A stretch of DNA of 64,000 nucleotides from Sulfitobacter sp. S223 (GTDB taxonomy: Bacteria > Pseudomonadota > Alphaproteobacteria > Rhodobacterales > Rhodobacteraceae), in NCBI RefSeq assembly GCF_025143825.1, contig NZ_CP083560.1:3162001-3226000 (forward strand), given 5' to 3'. Under the pieces are notes generated by a model, which saw only the letters and a program-made list of their open reading frames with translations, did not search any database and was not told the origin of the DNA. A program made the translations under genes and the position numbers. Numbering within the stretch: position 1 is the stretch's first letter; each line of letters opens with the position of its first letter. This document shows positions 33,897 to 42,793 of this stretch, piece by piece.

Positions 33897-35234
33897 TTAC
33901 CGGCGGGATCGGACGGGCGTTGTTGTGAACCTGGAGAACGGCATAGGCTCGCGTTGCTTAGTGGCGTCCTGCGCCGTAATGAGCTCTGATCCGGCTGATA
34001 GATCAGAGGTATAGAACCAGCTGCCCGCGCCGATCAAAAATACAACAAAGGCGTAGGCTGAATCCCAGACATGAACCGTCGCTAGCGTCAAAGCGAGCGC
34101 GGCAAGCGCTGTTAAGTAGGCAATGCGAAAACGGGCGGCGCGCGGGTCAGTGATGTGCGCACGGCAGATCGCCGCAAAATGCATCGCAAGCCCAAGGACA
34201 AAAAGAGCCAGTCCGACCAAGCCATAGCGCATGGCAATCACCAGCCAGAAATTATCGACCGAATTTGGTACCCAATCCGGCTTCGCCCATGGCTTTAAGC
34301 CGATACCGAAAATCGGACTGCTCATCGCTGCCTGACTGCCATAGTCAAATATTGCAATGCGAATCCAGCCGCTGTGCGGATCGAAGGTTGCATAGGAAAA
34401 AAGGATCGAAAGCGGCGACCGCGATGCCACCACATCTACAAACACGTATGCGCCCAGAACCAATGCGGCCAGCGTCCACCAAGCGCCCCGCGTCAGTTTC
34501 CACCACGCCAACAGCCCAAGCTGGGCCACAATAGCCAACAGCGGCGCAGAGCTGAGCGACATGAATGTCATGAATATTGCCAGCAAGACTGCGACCCAAC
34601 GCAGTGCCTTCCCACTGTTCAAGACCAGCGCAAAGTTGGAAACCATCGTCGCACAAAAGATGCCGAATAAGATGGGATGGCCAAAAACAGTATAAACTCG
34701 GTTCAGGCCCAGCCGCCCCTTGTCAGCACTCACCCCACGCTGGATCACGTCAAAAACCGGCGCGAACATATCTGAGATGATGAGCCTACCGGTAAAAAGC
34801 TCGAATAGCGCGGGCCCCAACAACACGCACAAAACAATCGCGACGACTGAAAAGATTCGCGCATAACTTTTAGGTCCGCGAACCAGCATCCGGCCCAGCA
34901 AATAGCAGGCCGCAGTTTCTGAGGCAAAAGCGATGGCCAGCGGAAATCGTCCGGCCCCGTGATTGACCACCATCGATAAGACGATCCAGGCCGAGAAGCA
35001 TAAAAAGAGCCAGTCCGCGGCCACTTTTCGCCCCGCCCTGCCCTGCACATACAATAAAAGCAATGGAACAAGAGCACACAGCACAAATAGACGTAGGGGT
35101 GAAAGGCGAATACCGGCAAGGTCAAAAGATATTGGCAGAAGCAGCGCGATAAAGAAAACAACCAGCCACAGCCCGCTTCCCACAGGGGGATCGGCAGGCA
35201 CGACTGGAATAGACCGTGTATTTACGTTGCTCAT
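33897..35234 (-). CDS. O-antigen ligase / polysaccharide polymerase-like membrane protein
   Basis: The 445-residue inner-membrane protein has about a dozen hydrophobic helices and a large periplasmic loop, typical of the O-antigen ligase/Wzy superfamily. The loop region around FDPHSGWIRIAIFDYGSQAA, then SPIFGIGLKPWAKPD matches the conserved H/R-containing periplasmic loop of that group. It most likely polymerises exported repeat units into long chains. The ATG at 35234 has GGAAG about nine bases upstream; in-frame ATGs at 35300 and 35327 would add hydrophilic residues. Polymerase and ligase activities cannot be separated by sequence. Confidence 0.85.
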   Translation of the reverse strand: MSNVNTRSIPVVPADPPVGSGLWLVVFFIALLLPISFDLAGIRLSPLRLFVLCALVPLLLLYVQGRAGRKVAADWLFLCFSAWIVLSMVVNHGAGRFPLAIAFASETAACYLLGRMLVRGPKSYARIFSVVAIVLCVLLGPALFELFTGRLIISDMFAPVFDVIQRGVSADKGRLGLNRVYTVFGHPILFGIFCATMVSNFALVLNSGKALRWVAVLLAIFMTFMSLSSAPLLAIVAQLGLLAWWKLTRGAWWTLAALVLGAYVFVDVVASRSPLSILFSYATFDPHSGWIRIAIFDYGSQAAMSSPIFGIGLKPWAKPDWVPNSVDNFWLVIAMRYGLVGLALFVLGLAMHFAAICRAHITDPRAARFRIAYLTALAALALTLATVHVWDSAYAFVVFLIGAGSWFYTSDLSAGSELITAQDATKQREPMPFSRFTTTPVRSRR

Positions 35235-35327
35235 TATATCGGCTTCCGGCGATCTGCCCGAGCGATGAAGGTCATCGAAAGGCTGATCTATAGCGTACAT
35301 GACCCGACTTCCGATCAGGAAACTCAT

Positions 35328-35883
35328 TTTTCATTTAACCCGACCTTGTGCGGATACGTTGGAAAATGATCACGCAAGTCAGTTTTAGACACGCTGATTC
35401 GCGGCTCAAACGGGGCGAACTGTCCCTTTTGACCTGACACATTGCCAGCGCTTTCAAGCTTGGGGCCCCCTAAATGGACAAAGCTTACCTTAGGTAACCT
35501 TTCTAAGCGGCAAAAAATTGCTGATTCTCGGCATCTCTGCCCTCAGATCGTCTGTCAAAAAAAATCTTAACATTTCAGGAACCAAGCCGACTTCTACCAT
35601 AAATTGAACAGCCCTGCCCCATCATTACCTTATCCGTGCCTGCGGAATACCGCACAATCGCCCCATCTCAACTTGTAGGATACAACCGTTCTAAATACTT
35701 TCGGCTCAAGAGCAGACTAACGGCGAAACAAAGAAAATATCCGGCAGCTGTCGGAGCAACCGGCATCCGCCGGACAGAAATATTGCGCCAATTTAATAAA
35801 AAATTGAGACCTTTAGTCTCTCTGGAGCATGAAACCGCGTGACAGCATCTGGCCGATGCAAGCTGAACGCCTTGAGGATACAT
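35328..35883. other. intergenic stretch before beta-helix gene
   Basis: About 550 bases lie between two divergent genes. It has AT-rich tracts (for example AAAAAAAATCTTAACATTT near 35560-35580), which would suit promoters in both directions. No RNA gene, repeat or credible open frame is seen. Confidence 0.5.
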
Positions 35884-38238
35884 ATGACTAATACAACAAT
35901 TCAAGTCTCGAACGCAAATCAATTGATGAGTGCAATTGGATCTGCGACTGGCGGAGAAACAATAGTTCTTGCCGACGGCTATTACGGTGCCCTGACAATT
36001 ACAAAGAATTTCGGGTCCAATATCACTATCGAAGCGGCGAACCAAGGTTCTGCAAGCTTTGCAATGATCGACTTGTCTAAAGCCAGCGACATTACAATAT
36101 CCGGCGTCCAGATGACTTATGGCCGGGCTACTCAGGATGCGTCAAACATCGCATTTTTGGATTCAGTATCAACTGGCGGTATGTATTTCCGTGATGTGAA
36201 TGGACTGACGCTGGAGCGAAATGACATCAGCGGCGGTGAGCACACCCTTATCCTGAATGATATTCAGAATTTTGAGGTTCGCAGCAATAACATTCACCAT
36301 GCCGAAAGCGACCTCGTTCGCGTCACCGGGGCATCGCAATACGGTCTGTTCGAAAACAACGTGATCCACGATGTTGCCGCAACTGTGCCCCAGCACCCGG
36401 ACCTCATCCAGTTGATCGGCATCAACGGGACTAACCCGACAGATATCACATTCTCCGGCAACCTGCTGTATGACAATCCGAAAACGGGCGATGTCTATGG
36501 TCAGGGTTTGTTTATCAGCGAACCTATCGGCGAAGGCTACAAGAACATCCTGATCGAAAACAATATGATCATGGTTGGCTCACCGAATTCTATCTACATC
36601 AACGGTGGCCAAGAAAATATTGTCATCGAAAATAATACATTGATCCCATGGCCCGGCGCGAATGGCGGCGTCATTCGTTTGACTGACAAAAACGGGTATG
36701 ACAACAGCGGCGTGACCGTCACGGACAACGTTGCTCGCTATCTTTTGAACGAAACCAGCGGTTCCCTGATTGAAAAGAACTACTTTTACAGCTCCAGCGA
36801 TCCGGCGTTCCTTGCGACTCTTTTCCAGGGTCTGGATGGTGATTGGCAGGACTTCTTGCCTGTCGAAGGATCAGCGATCGACCTTAGCAACGGCATGGGT
36901 GCCGTTGATCGGTTGACGAGTTTGCTTAACGGCGACGATAGCACCTCAGCCATCGTTCCCACCGCAGATGCAGCACCAGCTGAGCCAACTGTTTCTCCGG
37001 TGGAACCGGCCCCAGCGCCTGTTGCCCCTACCGAGCCGGACCAAATCACGACAGTCGAGGACGTCACACATAATATCGTTATTGGTGCGACTAGTTTCTC
37101 GATGGAAGGGTCTCTGGAGGTTTCCGGTAGATCGGATGTTCTTGAGCTGGATCTGAGCGGCTTAGATCCGATCAGCAGTGGCGACATTCAGTTCAGCTTT
37201 AACGCTGATACCGTTAGTGGTCAGTTTGGCTTGGTGTCGCGTGATGCATACGGAAATGGCGACCATTTCACGTCGTTTATTAAAGATGGTGTGCTGAATG
37301 TCCGCTTCCAGAACGAAACGGGTGAAGTATCGCTTACAGCCAATAACATCCAAGCGAACACAGATTACGATGCGTCCGTATCCTTTGGGGCGGATGGCAT
37401 CGAGTTGAGCATTGATGGTCAGATTGCGGATACGTCTGACTTCAGCGCAACCATGGAAGGCAACAACGAACTCCTCCAAATCGGCGCTAATGGCTGGGCA
37501 AGTGCTTCGGGTCAGGCTGGCTTCACTCAGGTATTCGATGGAACGATCTGGGACGTTGGGATCAGTGAAAAGGTAGCCACAGTTGCCCCCGTCGTTGACA
37601 ATAGCCTTGTCGATAATCTGGTATTTAGCTTCGACGAGCCTACAATTTTCAACTCCAAAACCAGCCCCTTCACAGTTGCTGCGTCCGAATTCCCGGGCAT
37701 GGAAACGGGGACCATCGCGATGACCTTCAACCTTGACAAACTTTCGTCTCACAGTGGGTTGGTGTCGCGTGATGCGAGGGGCAACGGCGATCACTTCACC
37801 GCCTATGTCAAAGGTGACACCCTTATCGCACGCTATCAAAATGACGATGGAGAAATCTTGCTGACCCATGACGGTATCAAAGCAGGAGAGGACGTCAGCT
37901 TTGTTACACAGTTTGGTGACGGCTCGGTTAGCCTGTCGGTAAACGAGGGTCCAACCCAGACGGAAGCGTTCGACGCATCATGGATCAACAACAACGAAGT
38001 CCTGACGATTGGCTCAAACGGCTGGACCAGCGCCTCGGGCGGATCGAAAACTGTTAAGCCGATGACCGGTACGATCTATGACGTGCTGATCGCTGAAGGC
38101 AAAATAGCCAATGAAAGCATCGACGCCTATTTTGACGGACAGCAGGAAGACAGCAGTGCTTTGAGAGTTGATGTCACAGATATCTTTACGGGTATGATGG
38201 AGGCTTCCGGTATCGTCGACAGCGACTTTAGCTACTGA
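35884..38238 (+). CDS. right-handed beta-helix protein with two LamG-like domains
   Basis: The 784-residue protein begins directly with a parallel beta-helix region (about 1-310: ITIEAANQG, LTLERNDISGGEHTLILND, FEVRSNNIHHAESDLVRV and similar rungs), as in polysaccharide lyases and mannuronan epimerases. A Pro/Ala/Glu linker follows (about 365-395). Two homologous concanavalin/LamG-like domains then share FGLVSRDAYGNGDHFTSFIK versus SGLVSRDARGNGDHFTAYVK and IGANGW/IGSNGW. There is no signal peptide, so export would need a type I or other Sec-independent route. The ATG at 35884 has TGAGG eight bases upstream. It probably binds or modifies the polysaccharide; catalytic residues are not identified. 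Confidence 0.8.
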   Translation: MTNTTIQVSNANQLMSAIGSATGGETIVLADGYYGALTITKNFGSNITIEAANQGSASFAMIDLSKASDITISGVQMTYGRATQDASNIAFLDSVSTGGMYFRDVNGLTLERNDISGGEHTLILNDIQNFEVRSNNIHHAESDLVRVTGASQYGLFENNVIHDVAATVPQHPDLIQLIGINGTNPTDITFSGNLLYDNPKTGDVYGQGLFISEPIGEGYKNILIENNMIMVGSPNSIYINGGQENIVIENNTLIPWPGANGGVIRLTDKNGYDNSGVTVTDNVARYLLNETSGSLIEKNYFYSSSDPAFLATLFQGLDGDWQDFLPVEGSAIDLSNGMGAVDRLTSLLNGDDSTSAIVPTADAAPAEPTVSPVEPAPAPVAPTEPDQITTVEDVTHNIVIGATSFSMEGSLEVSGRSDVLELDLSGLDPISSGDIQFSFNADTVSGQFGLVSRDAYGNGDHFTSFIKDGVLNVRFQNETGEVSLTANNIQANTDYDASVSFGADGIELSIDGQIADTSDFSATMEGNNELLQIGANGWASASGQAGFTQVFDGTIWDVGISEKVATVAPVVDNSLVDNLVFSFDEPTIFNSKTSPFTVAASEFPGMETGTIAMTFNLDKLSSHSGLVSRDARGNGDHFTAYVKGDTLIARYQNDDGEILLTHDGIKAGEDVSFVTQFGDGSVSLSVNEGPTQTEAFDASWINNNEVLTIGSNGWTSASGGSKTVKPMTGTIYDVLIAEGKIANESIDAYFDGQQEDSSALRVDVTDIFTGMMEASGIVDSDFSY

Positions 38239-38267
38239 TTGAAAGCGACGTCGTTTACGGAAATTCA

Positions 38268-38293
38268 CGGGCAGCCCCTTACCGGGCTGCCCG
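38268..38293 (+). terminator. strong hairpin after beta-helix gene
   Basis: CGGGCAGCCC (38268-38277) pairs perfectly with GGGCTGCCCG (38284-38293) across a six-base loop, 30 bases after the stop. Only TTT follows, so it is a plausible but imperfect intrinsic terminator. Confidence 0.6.
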
Positions 38294-38430
38294 TTTGCAG
38301 TTCTATTCGCACTGGAAAACACCCAACTTAACCTGCCGTGAAACACAGTTGCCATCGCGGATGATGTTCCCCACATTTTAGGTCTACGCGCCAAATCGGG
38401 AACTTCAGTGGTTCATCCGCGGCGCGCCTC

Positions 38431-39273
38431 TCAATAGTATTCAGCGCTTTCAGCAGACTCTTCAAAACGTAACTTGTTAGCTACCACGCCGGCAACTTCA
38501 GTATATTGCGCGATCTCGCGCTCGGCCCTGTCGATCTGATCGATAGAAGTTTGCCCCGCTGCCACGACCAGCACGCCACAATCAACCATCTGGGCCACGG
38601 AAATAGTATCATCGTTTGCAAAGATCGGCGGTACATCAATCAGGATCATATCGATACCGTAGTCGTGCTGGATACGGTCAATCACCTCACGGGCATTCCT
38701 GGACTTAAGAAGCTCTGGCATGCTTTCGGGGCCAGATCTAGCTGCGCAAACAGCAACCTGTCCGCCTAGCCGCACAGCTGAGTCTGCAAAGGACACCTCA
38801 CCGGAGAGCACTGCCCCAATGCCGGGGCGCGTGTCATTCGGCAGGCCCAGAATCTTGCCAATGCCCGGACGGCGCAAATCAAGATCCAGAACAAGCACGC
38901 GCTTATCACGTTGCCGCAAGAGACTGAAAGCTAAGTTGCAGATAAGCGTGGATTTACCGCAGCTCGCAGTGGGAGATGTTACCATAACCCGCGACCAGTC
39001 ATTGCTGCGCATCTGCTGAAGAAGCCTTGTGCGCAAAATATCAACCCGAACAGAGATAGCATCGGATCGCGCACCGATCAAACGGTTACGTTTTAACTGC
39101 TTTGCCTTGACCACATGGAGCGGCAGAGCATCCCAATCTGCTGTGGTTCCGGTCTTTTCTCTGGGCGTTCGCGTCTCCTTGAGAACCGGCTCAGCTTTCG
39201 TCCTTTCAGGAGAAGACGCTTCGCGGTTCCGGTCGCTGCGGGCTTTTTCGATCGCTTGTTGCAGACGTTCCAT
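38431..39273 (-). CDS. CpsD/CapB-type tyrosine kinase-like ATPase
   Basis: This 280-residue cytoplasmic P-loop protein is of the bacterial tyrosine kinase (BY-kinase) family that regulates polysaccharide chain length. Walker A is TASCGKSTLICNLAFSLL (the A motif carries S/C in the place of G), Walker A' is VLVLDLDLRRPG, and Walker B is MILIDVPPIF. The C-terminus ends in ESAESAEYY with two tyrosines, a minimal version of the autophosphorylation cluster. It lies 11 bases after the Wzz-like gene, its usual membrane activator. The frame and neighbours make this a confident call, though kinase activity is inferred. Confidence 0.88.
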   Translation of the reverse strand: MERLQQAIEKARSDRNREASSPERTKAEPVLKETRTPREKTGTTADWDALPLHVVKAKQLKRNRLIGARSDAISVRVDILRTRLLQQMRSNDWSRVMVTSPTASCGKSTLICNLAFSLLRQRDKRVLVLDLDLRRPGIGKILGLPNDTRPGIGAVLSGEVSFADSAVRLGGQVAVCAARSGPESMPELLKSRNAREVIDRIQHDYGIDMILIDVPPIFANDDTISVAQMVDCGVLVVAAGQTSIDQIDRAEREIAQYTEVAGVVANKLRFEESAESAEYY

Positions 39274-39284
39274 CGCGTTTCCTC

Positions 39285-40832
39285 CTACAGGTCGAGACGA
39301 TCGAACACTTGTTCGATCATGCGTTCGATAACACCGAACCGATCATCAATGACCCATACCGCGACAGGCACACCAACAAGGATTACGATCAGCCAGAACA
39401 AGCGCAAGCCGCGTCGCCGCATAAGTTCGCCCGGCGTGGAGATATACGGCAGCGTGGCCAGTGGCCTTATGCCAAGCGCCTTTGTGATTTCCGAAGACCG
39501 TCTGAAATTGCTCCGCAGCATTTCCGCCAACACCACAGAAGCAAGACCGGCGATAAGCGCCACAATCACGCCTGCACCGACAATCAGCGGACGGTTCGGG
39601 CTGGCGGGGCTAGTCGGGATGTCGGCCTGCTCTATCAAGACAAGCCTCTGACCCTTTGACATGACCTCAATACGTTCTCCGGTGGCGGCAGTGGACAATC
39701 GATCAACAGCACGCTCGTATTGAGAGCGGGTGTTGGCCAAATCCCGCTCCAAGGCGGCGAGTGCAATTGCGTTTGCCGGGGTACGCTCGATAGAGGCCTG
39801 AAGCTTTCCTATCTCGGCCTCAAGGGCGGCAGCGCGTGCTTCGGAGCTTTCGATATTCGCCTCGATGTCCTGCATTTGCACATCGAGGATGCCCACGGGC
39901 TCATCCGGGATGCCAGAAGTGGTTGGCGCATCCATTCTGCGGCTGGCCTGCTCGGCGATCCGCTTTTCCAGCTGTTCGATACGCGACACCAGCAGCCGGA
40001 CCTGCGGATTGAGGTCTGATAATATCGCGCGCTTGCGGTCCAATTCGGCACGCAGTTCACGAAGTTCCAGTTGTTCAGGTGTCTGCACAATGCCGGGCAA
40101 GTCGGTGGCGCTGCTGTCGGATCGCGCCTCCAATGCTTCTAGCCGTCTTTTCTGTTCGCGTAGCCGCTGCAAATCCCGCTGGATACCTGCAAGGCGTTCT
40201 TGCAGGATGCTTTGGCGGCCCAACCGATAGTCCAGTGAATCCGGCAAAGCGTCACTATTCTTGTTTTGGTAATCCAGAATACGCTGGCTTAGAATGTCGA
40301 GATCCGCGCTCAATCTCGTGCGCTCTGCCTCGAAAAAATCAAGTGTTTCTTGTGCGACATTACTCCGGAAGAATGACTCGGCCGTCATGAACTGCGTCAC
40401 GACATCATTGGCAATGGCTGCCGCTGCCTGACCGCTTTGCGCCTCAGCGCTGACGCTGAGGATTGTGGCCTGCCCTCTGCCCCCGGTTAGCCGCACATCA
40501 ATCCGCCGACGTAGATCCTGAACGATCTGCTCGGGAGGCGTACCCGCCGGAAACAGTTCTAGCCGATCAGCCACATCCAACAAATTCTGACGGGTCTGCA
40601 ATTGCTGTTGAATGATCTGCAACTGCTCACCGACATCGGTCCGTACAGTTGACGCGGCCAGATCGTTGGGGATCTGCGGATTTTCGACCAACAGCTGCGC
40701 CGAACTGCGGTAGGTGGTCGGCAGTTCCATCGCCAGAAAGATCGCAAAAACGACAACCGGCACCGCCACAAAGGTAAAGAGCACACCCCTGAGACGAAGT
40801 ATGGTCAGCCAATAGCGTAGTTCCAGCTTCAT
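39285..40832 (-). CDS. Wzz/GumC-like polysaccharide chain-length protein
   Basis: The 515-residue inner-membrane polysaccharide co-polymerase has an N-terminal transmembrane helix (about 18-35), the Wzz beta domain (YRSSAQLLVENPQIPNDLAA) and a long coiled coil (about 165-390) rich in Arg, Glu and Leu. A proline-rich segment (QADIPTSPASPNRPLIVG) precedes the second helix. A third hydrophobic stretch lies near residue 488-502. Its C-terminus lacks a kinase domain, which is supplied by the next gene. It overlaps the upstream ATPase gene by four bases, showing an operon. Confidence 0.9.
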   Translation of the reverse strand: MKLELRYWLTILRLRGVLFTFVAVPVVVFAIFLAMELPTTYRSSAQLLVENPQIPNDLAASTVRTDVGEQLQIIQQQLQTRQNLLDVADRLELFPAGTPPEQIVQDLRRRIDVRLTGGRGQATILSVSAEAQSGQAAAAIANDVVTQFMTAESFFRSNVAQETLDFFEAERTRLSADLDILSQRILDYQNKNSDALPDSLDYRLGRQSILQERLAGIQRDLQRLREQKRRLEALEARSDSSATDLPGIVQTPEQLELRELRAELDRKRAILSDLNPQVRLLVSRIEQLEKRIAEQASRRMDAPTTSGIPDEPVGILDVQMQDIEANIESSEARAAALEAEIGKLQASIERTPANAIALAALERDLANTRSQYERAVDRLSTAATGERIEVMSKGQRLVLIEQADIPTSPASPNRPLIVGAGVIVALIAGLASVVLAEMLRSNFRRSSEITKALGIRPLATLPYISTPGELMRRRGLRLFWLIVILVGVPVAVWVIDDRFGVIERMIEQVFDRLDL

Positions 40833-41683
40833 TCGTCACCTCTGGCATGCGTTTCGTCCAGTATCAGCAACACTTCATCATCCAACACCTTCTGGACCAA
40901 ATCTGCTGTGATCCGCGTTTCTGTACCGGCAAACGCATATGTCATCGCCATTTCTGCAATCTGGTTCACCAACCTTGGCACACCTTTCGAGATGCGGAAA
41001 ATCAGATCAAGCGCATCTTTGGTGATCTCTTCTCCGTCCCCGCCTGCGACCTGCAAGCGATGCGTCACGTAGTCGCCCAGCATCTCTCGGTCCATCTGCT
41101 CCAAATGCGCCCTAACGGAGATTCGCTGCGCAAATTGCACCAAACCTGGCGCCAGAATTGTCTCGCGTAGTTCGGGCTGACCTACCAGAACAAGCTGCAA
41201 CAGTTCGTCCGAGCCGGAATTGATATTTGTCAACATACGCAGCTCTTCCAGGCCGCTAGGACTGAGGTTCTGTGCTTCGTCGAATATCACAACAACCCGC
41301 CTGCCGGCAGCGTACTCTGCGATAAGAAAATCCTGCAACAGCTGAAAATGGGTAACATAGGAATCCTGCCTGTCCACTTGCAGACCTAAGGCGTTGAGAA
41401 TCCACAACACAATCTCGCGCTGTTCAATCACGGTATTCGACACAAGTGCAAAGGTTGTGGTGTCACTCATCTGGTCGATCAGACGCCGGATCAAGGTTGT
41501 CTTGCCCGCGCCTATATCGCCTGTCAGCAAAGTGATCGGCGCTCGCATCATCAAACCGTATTCCAGCACAGAATAGGCTTTCCTATGCGGCTCTGACCAG
41601 AAAAGAAAATCCGGATCCGGCTGCAGCGCGAAAGGCCGTCGGCGCAACCCGAACGGGAGCGTAACTGGGGCAGTTTTTGCCAT
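40829..41683 (-). CDS. ExeA-like AAA ATPase of exosortase/polysaccharide loci
   Basis: This 284-residue ATPase is of the ExeA/general secretion type found next to exosortase systems (the PEP-CTERM-associated ATPase family). The opening FGLRRRPFALQPDPDFLFWS is typical. Walker A is LLTGDIGAGKTTL, Walker B is VVVIFDEAQNLSP, and a sensor region reads LVLVGQPELRE. It overlaps the Wzz-like gene by four bases and is first in the three-gene minus-strand operon. The exact role in export is not established. Confidence 0.9.
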   Translation of the reverse strand: MAKTAPVTLPFGLRRRPFALQPDPDFLFWSEPHRKAYSVLEYGLMMRAPITLLTGDIGAGKTTLIRRLIDQMSDTTTFALVSNTVIEQREIVLWILNALGLQVDRQDSYVTHFQLLQDFLIAEYAAGRRVVVIFDEAQNLSPSGLEELRMLTNINSGSDELLQLVLVGQPELRETILAPGLVQFAQRISVRAHLEQMDREMLGDYVTHRLQVAGGDGEEITKDALDLIFRISKGVPRLVNQIAEMAMTYAFAGTETRITADLVQKVLDDEVLLILDETHARGDE

Positions 41684-42091
41684 CTACAAACGTATTTCCA
41701 ACAAAAAATAGAATCAATATCCCAGCAGTCTAGCAAGGGATTGCCAAAAAAGCCTGAGAAAACAGTATTATTTCGGATTCTTCAGAGATTTTAGCGCTCA
41801 CAGAGTGCGCGTTAACAAATTTTTAGGACTTATCTGCCTCAACCTAGAAATCAAATTGTTGACAAACTCGCCGATTCCTCTGAGTATTCCTACATAGGCG
41901 GAACAATTTCTGTAACCGCATCGACTTTTATTGCCATCAAGTTTTTTCGAATACCTATTTTTTAATAAATCAGAGCAGCATTAGACTGCCATCCGAGGTC
42001 CCAGCAGTGAATTTTTGATCGCCCCATTTTTTTTGATGGGTTGCATTCATTTTTAAGGGGCACGGCATATTTTGTCGTGAAGTAATATAAC
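41684..42091. other. AT-rich divergent promoter region
   Basis: About 400 AT-rich bases lie between the divergent ATPase and sugar transferase genes. T-rich runs near 41940-41970 and 42025-42055 and a TTGACA near 41858 suggest promoters, but I cannot pair a -35 and -10 with confidence. No gene is seen. Confidence 0.5.
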
Positions 42092-42754
42092 GTGATAAAT
42101 ACTTTTTTATATGAGAATGCTGCCGGACATCGCAGCAACAACTACAAATCGCTATACCGTCTAGGAGGAAAGCGCGTTCTTGACGTTATGATTGTTTTGC
42201 TCAGCCTGCCGTTTTGGGCGCCGGTGCTTTTAGTTCTGATCACAATTTCGGCTATACTGACGCGCTCACCTATATACATTCAGAAGCGCGTAGGTCGGAA
42301 TGGAAATGAATTTCAGATGTTCAAACTGCGCACAATGGTACGAGATGCCGATGCGAAGCTGGATGAATATTTGCAAAGCAACCCAGAAGCACGGGCCGAA
42401 TGGAATTTACACCAGAAGCTTGTGCACGATCCCCGTGTGACGGCCTTTGGACGGTTCCTGCGCAAAAGCTCGATGGATGAATTGCCACAGATTCTCAACG
42501 TCTTGCTGGGTCAAATGTCGATCGTGGGGCCGCGGCCAATGCTGCCCGAGCAAAAGAGCATGTACCCCGGCAACAGCTATTATCGGATGCGGCCCGGCAT
42601 TACATGTCTCTGGCAGGTCTCCGAACGCAACAAAAGCGCGTTTGCCGCACGCGAAGCGTATGACAGCAGATACTACCGCGTGATGTCCTTGCGCACCGAC
42701 ATTTGGATTCTTTTTAAAACAGTAGGCGTCGTTTTTAGCTGCAATGGCCACTAA
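42092..42754 (+). CDS. initiating sugar transferase (WbaP/ExoY-like phosphoglycosyltransferase)
   Basis: The 220-residue polyprenyl-phosphate hexose-1-phosphate transferase would start repeat-unit assembly on undecaprenyl phosphate. It has the N-terminal membrane helix KRVLDVMIVLLSLPFWAPVL, RVGRNGNEFQMFKLRTM (catalytic region), DELPQILNVLLGQMSIVGPR and a C-terminal amphipathic end, i.e. the monotopic catalytic core without extra N-terminal helices. The start is GTG at 42092 with only a weak ribosome binding site (GTGAAG). It is the first gene of the plus-strand run leading to the exosortase. Confidence 0.9.
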   Translation: MINTFLYENAAGHRSNNYKSLYRLGGKRVLDVMIVLLSLPFWAPVLLVLITISAILTRSPIYIQKRVGRNGNEFQMFKLRTMVRDADAKLDEYLQSNPEARAEWNLHQKLVHDPRVTAFGRFLRKSSMDELPQILNVLLGQMSIVGPRPMLPEQKSMYPGNSYYRMRPGITCLWQVSERNKSAFAAREAYDSRYYRVMSLRTDIWILFKTVGVVFSCNGH

Positions 42755-42793
42755 TTTTCCTCTGTTTTTATTCGCGAAGGATGGCACCTGAAT

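Noticed and set aside
41850..41900. TTGACA near 41858 as a -35 box
   Set aside because: No -10 element at a workable spacing could be identified by eye.
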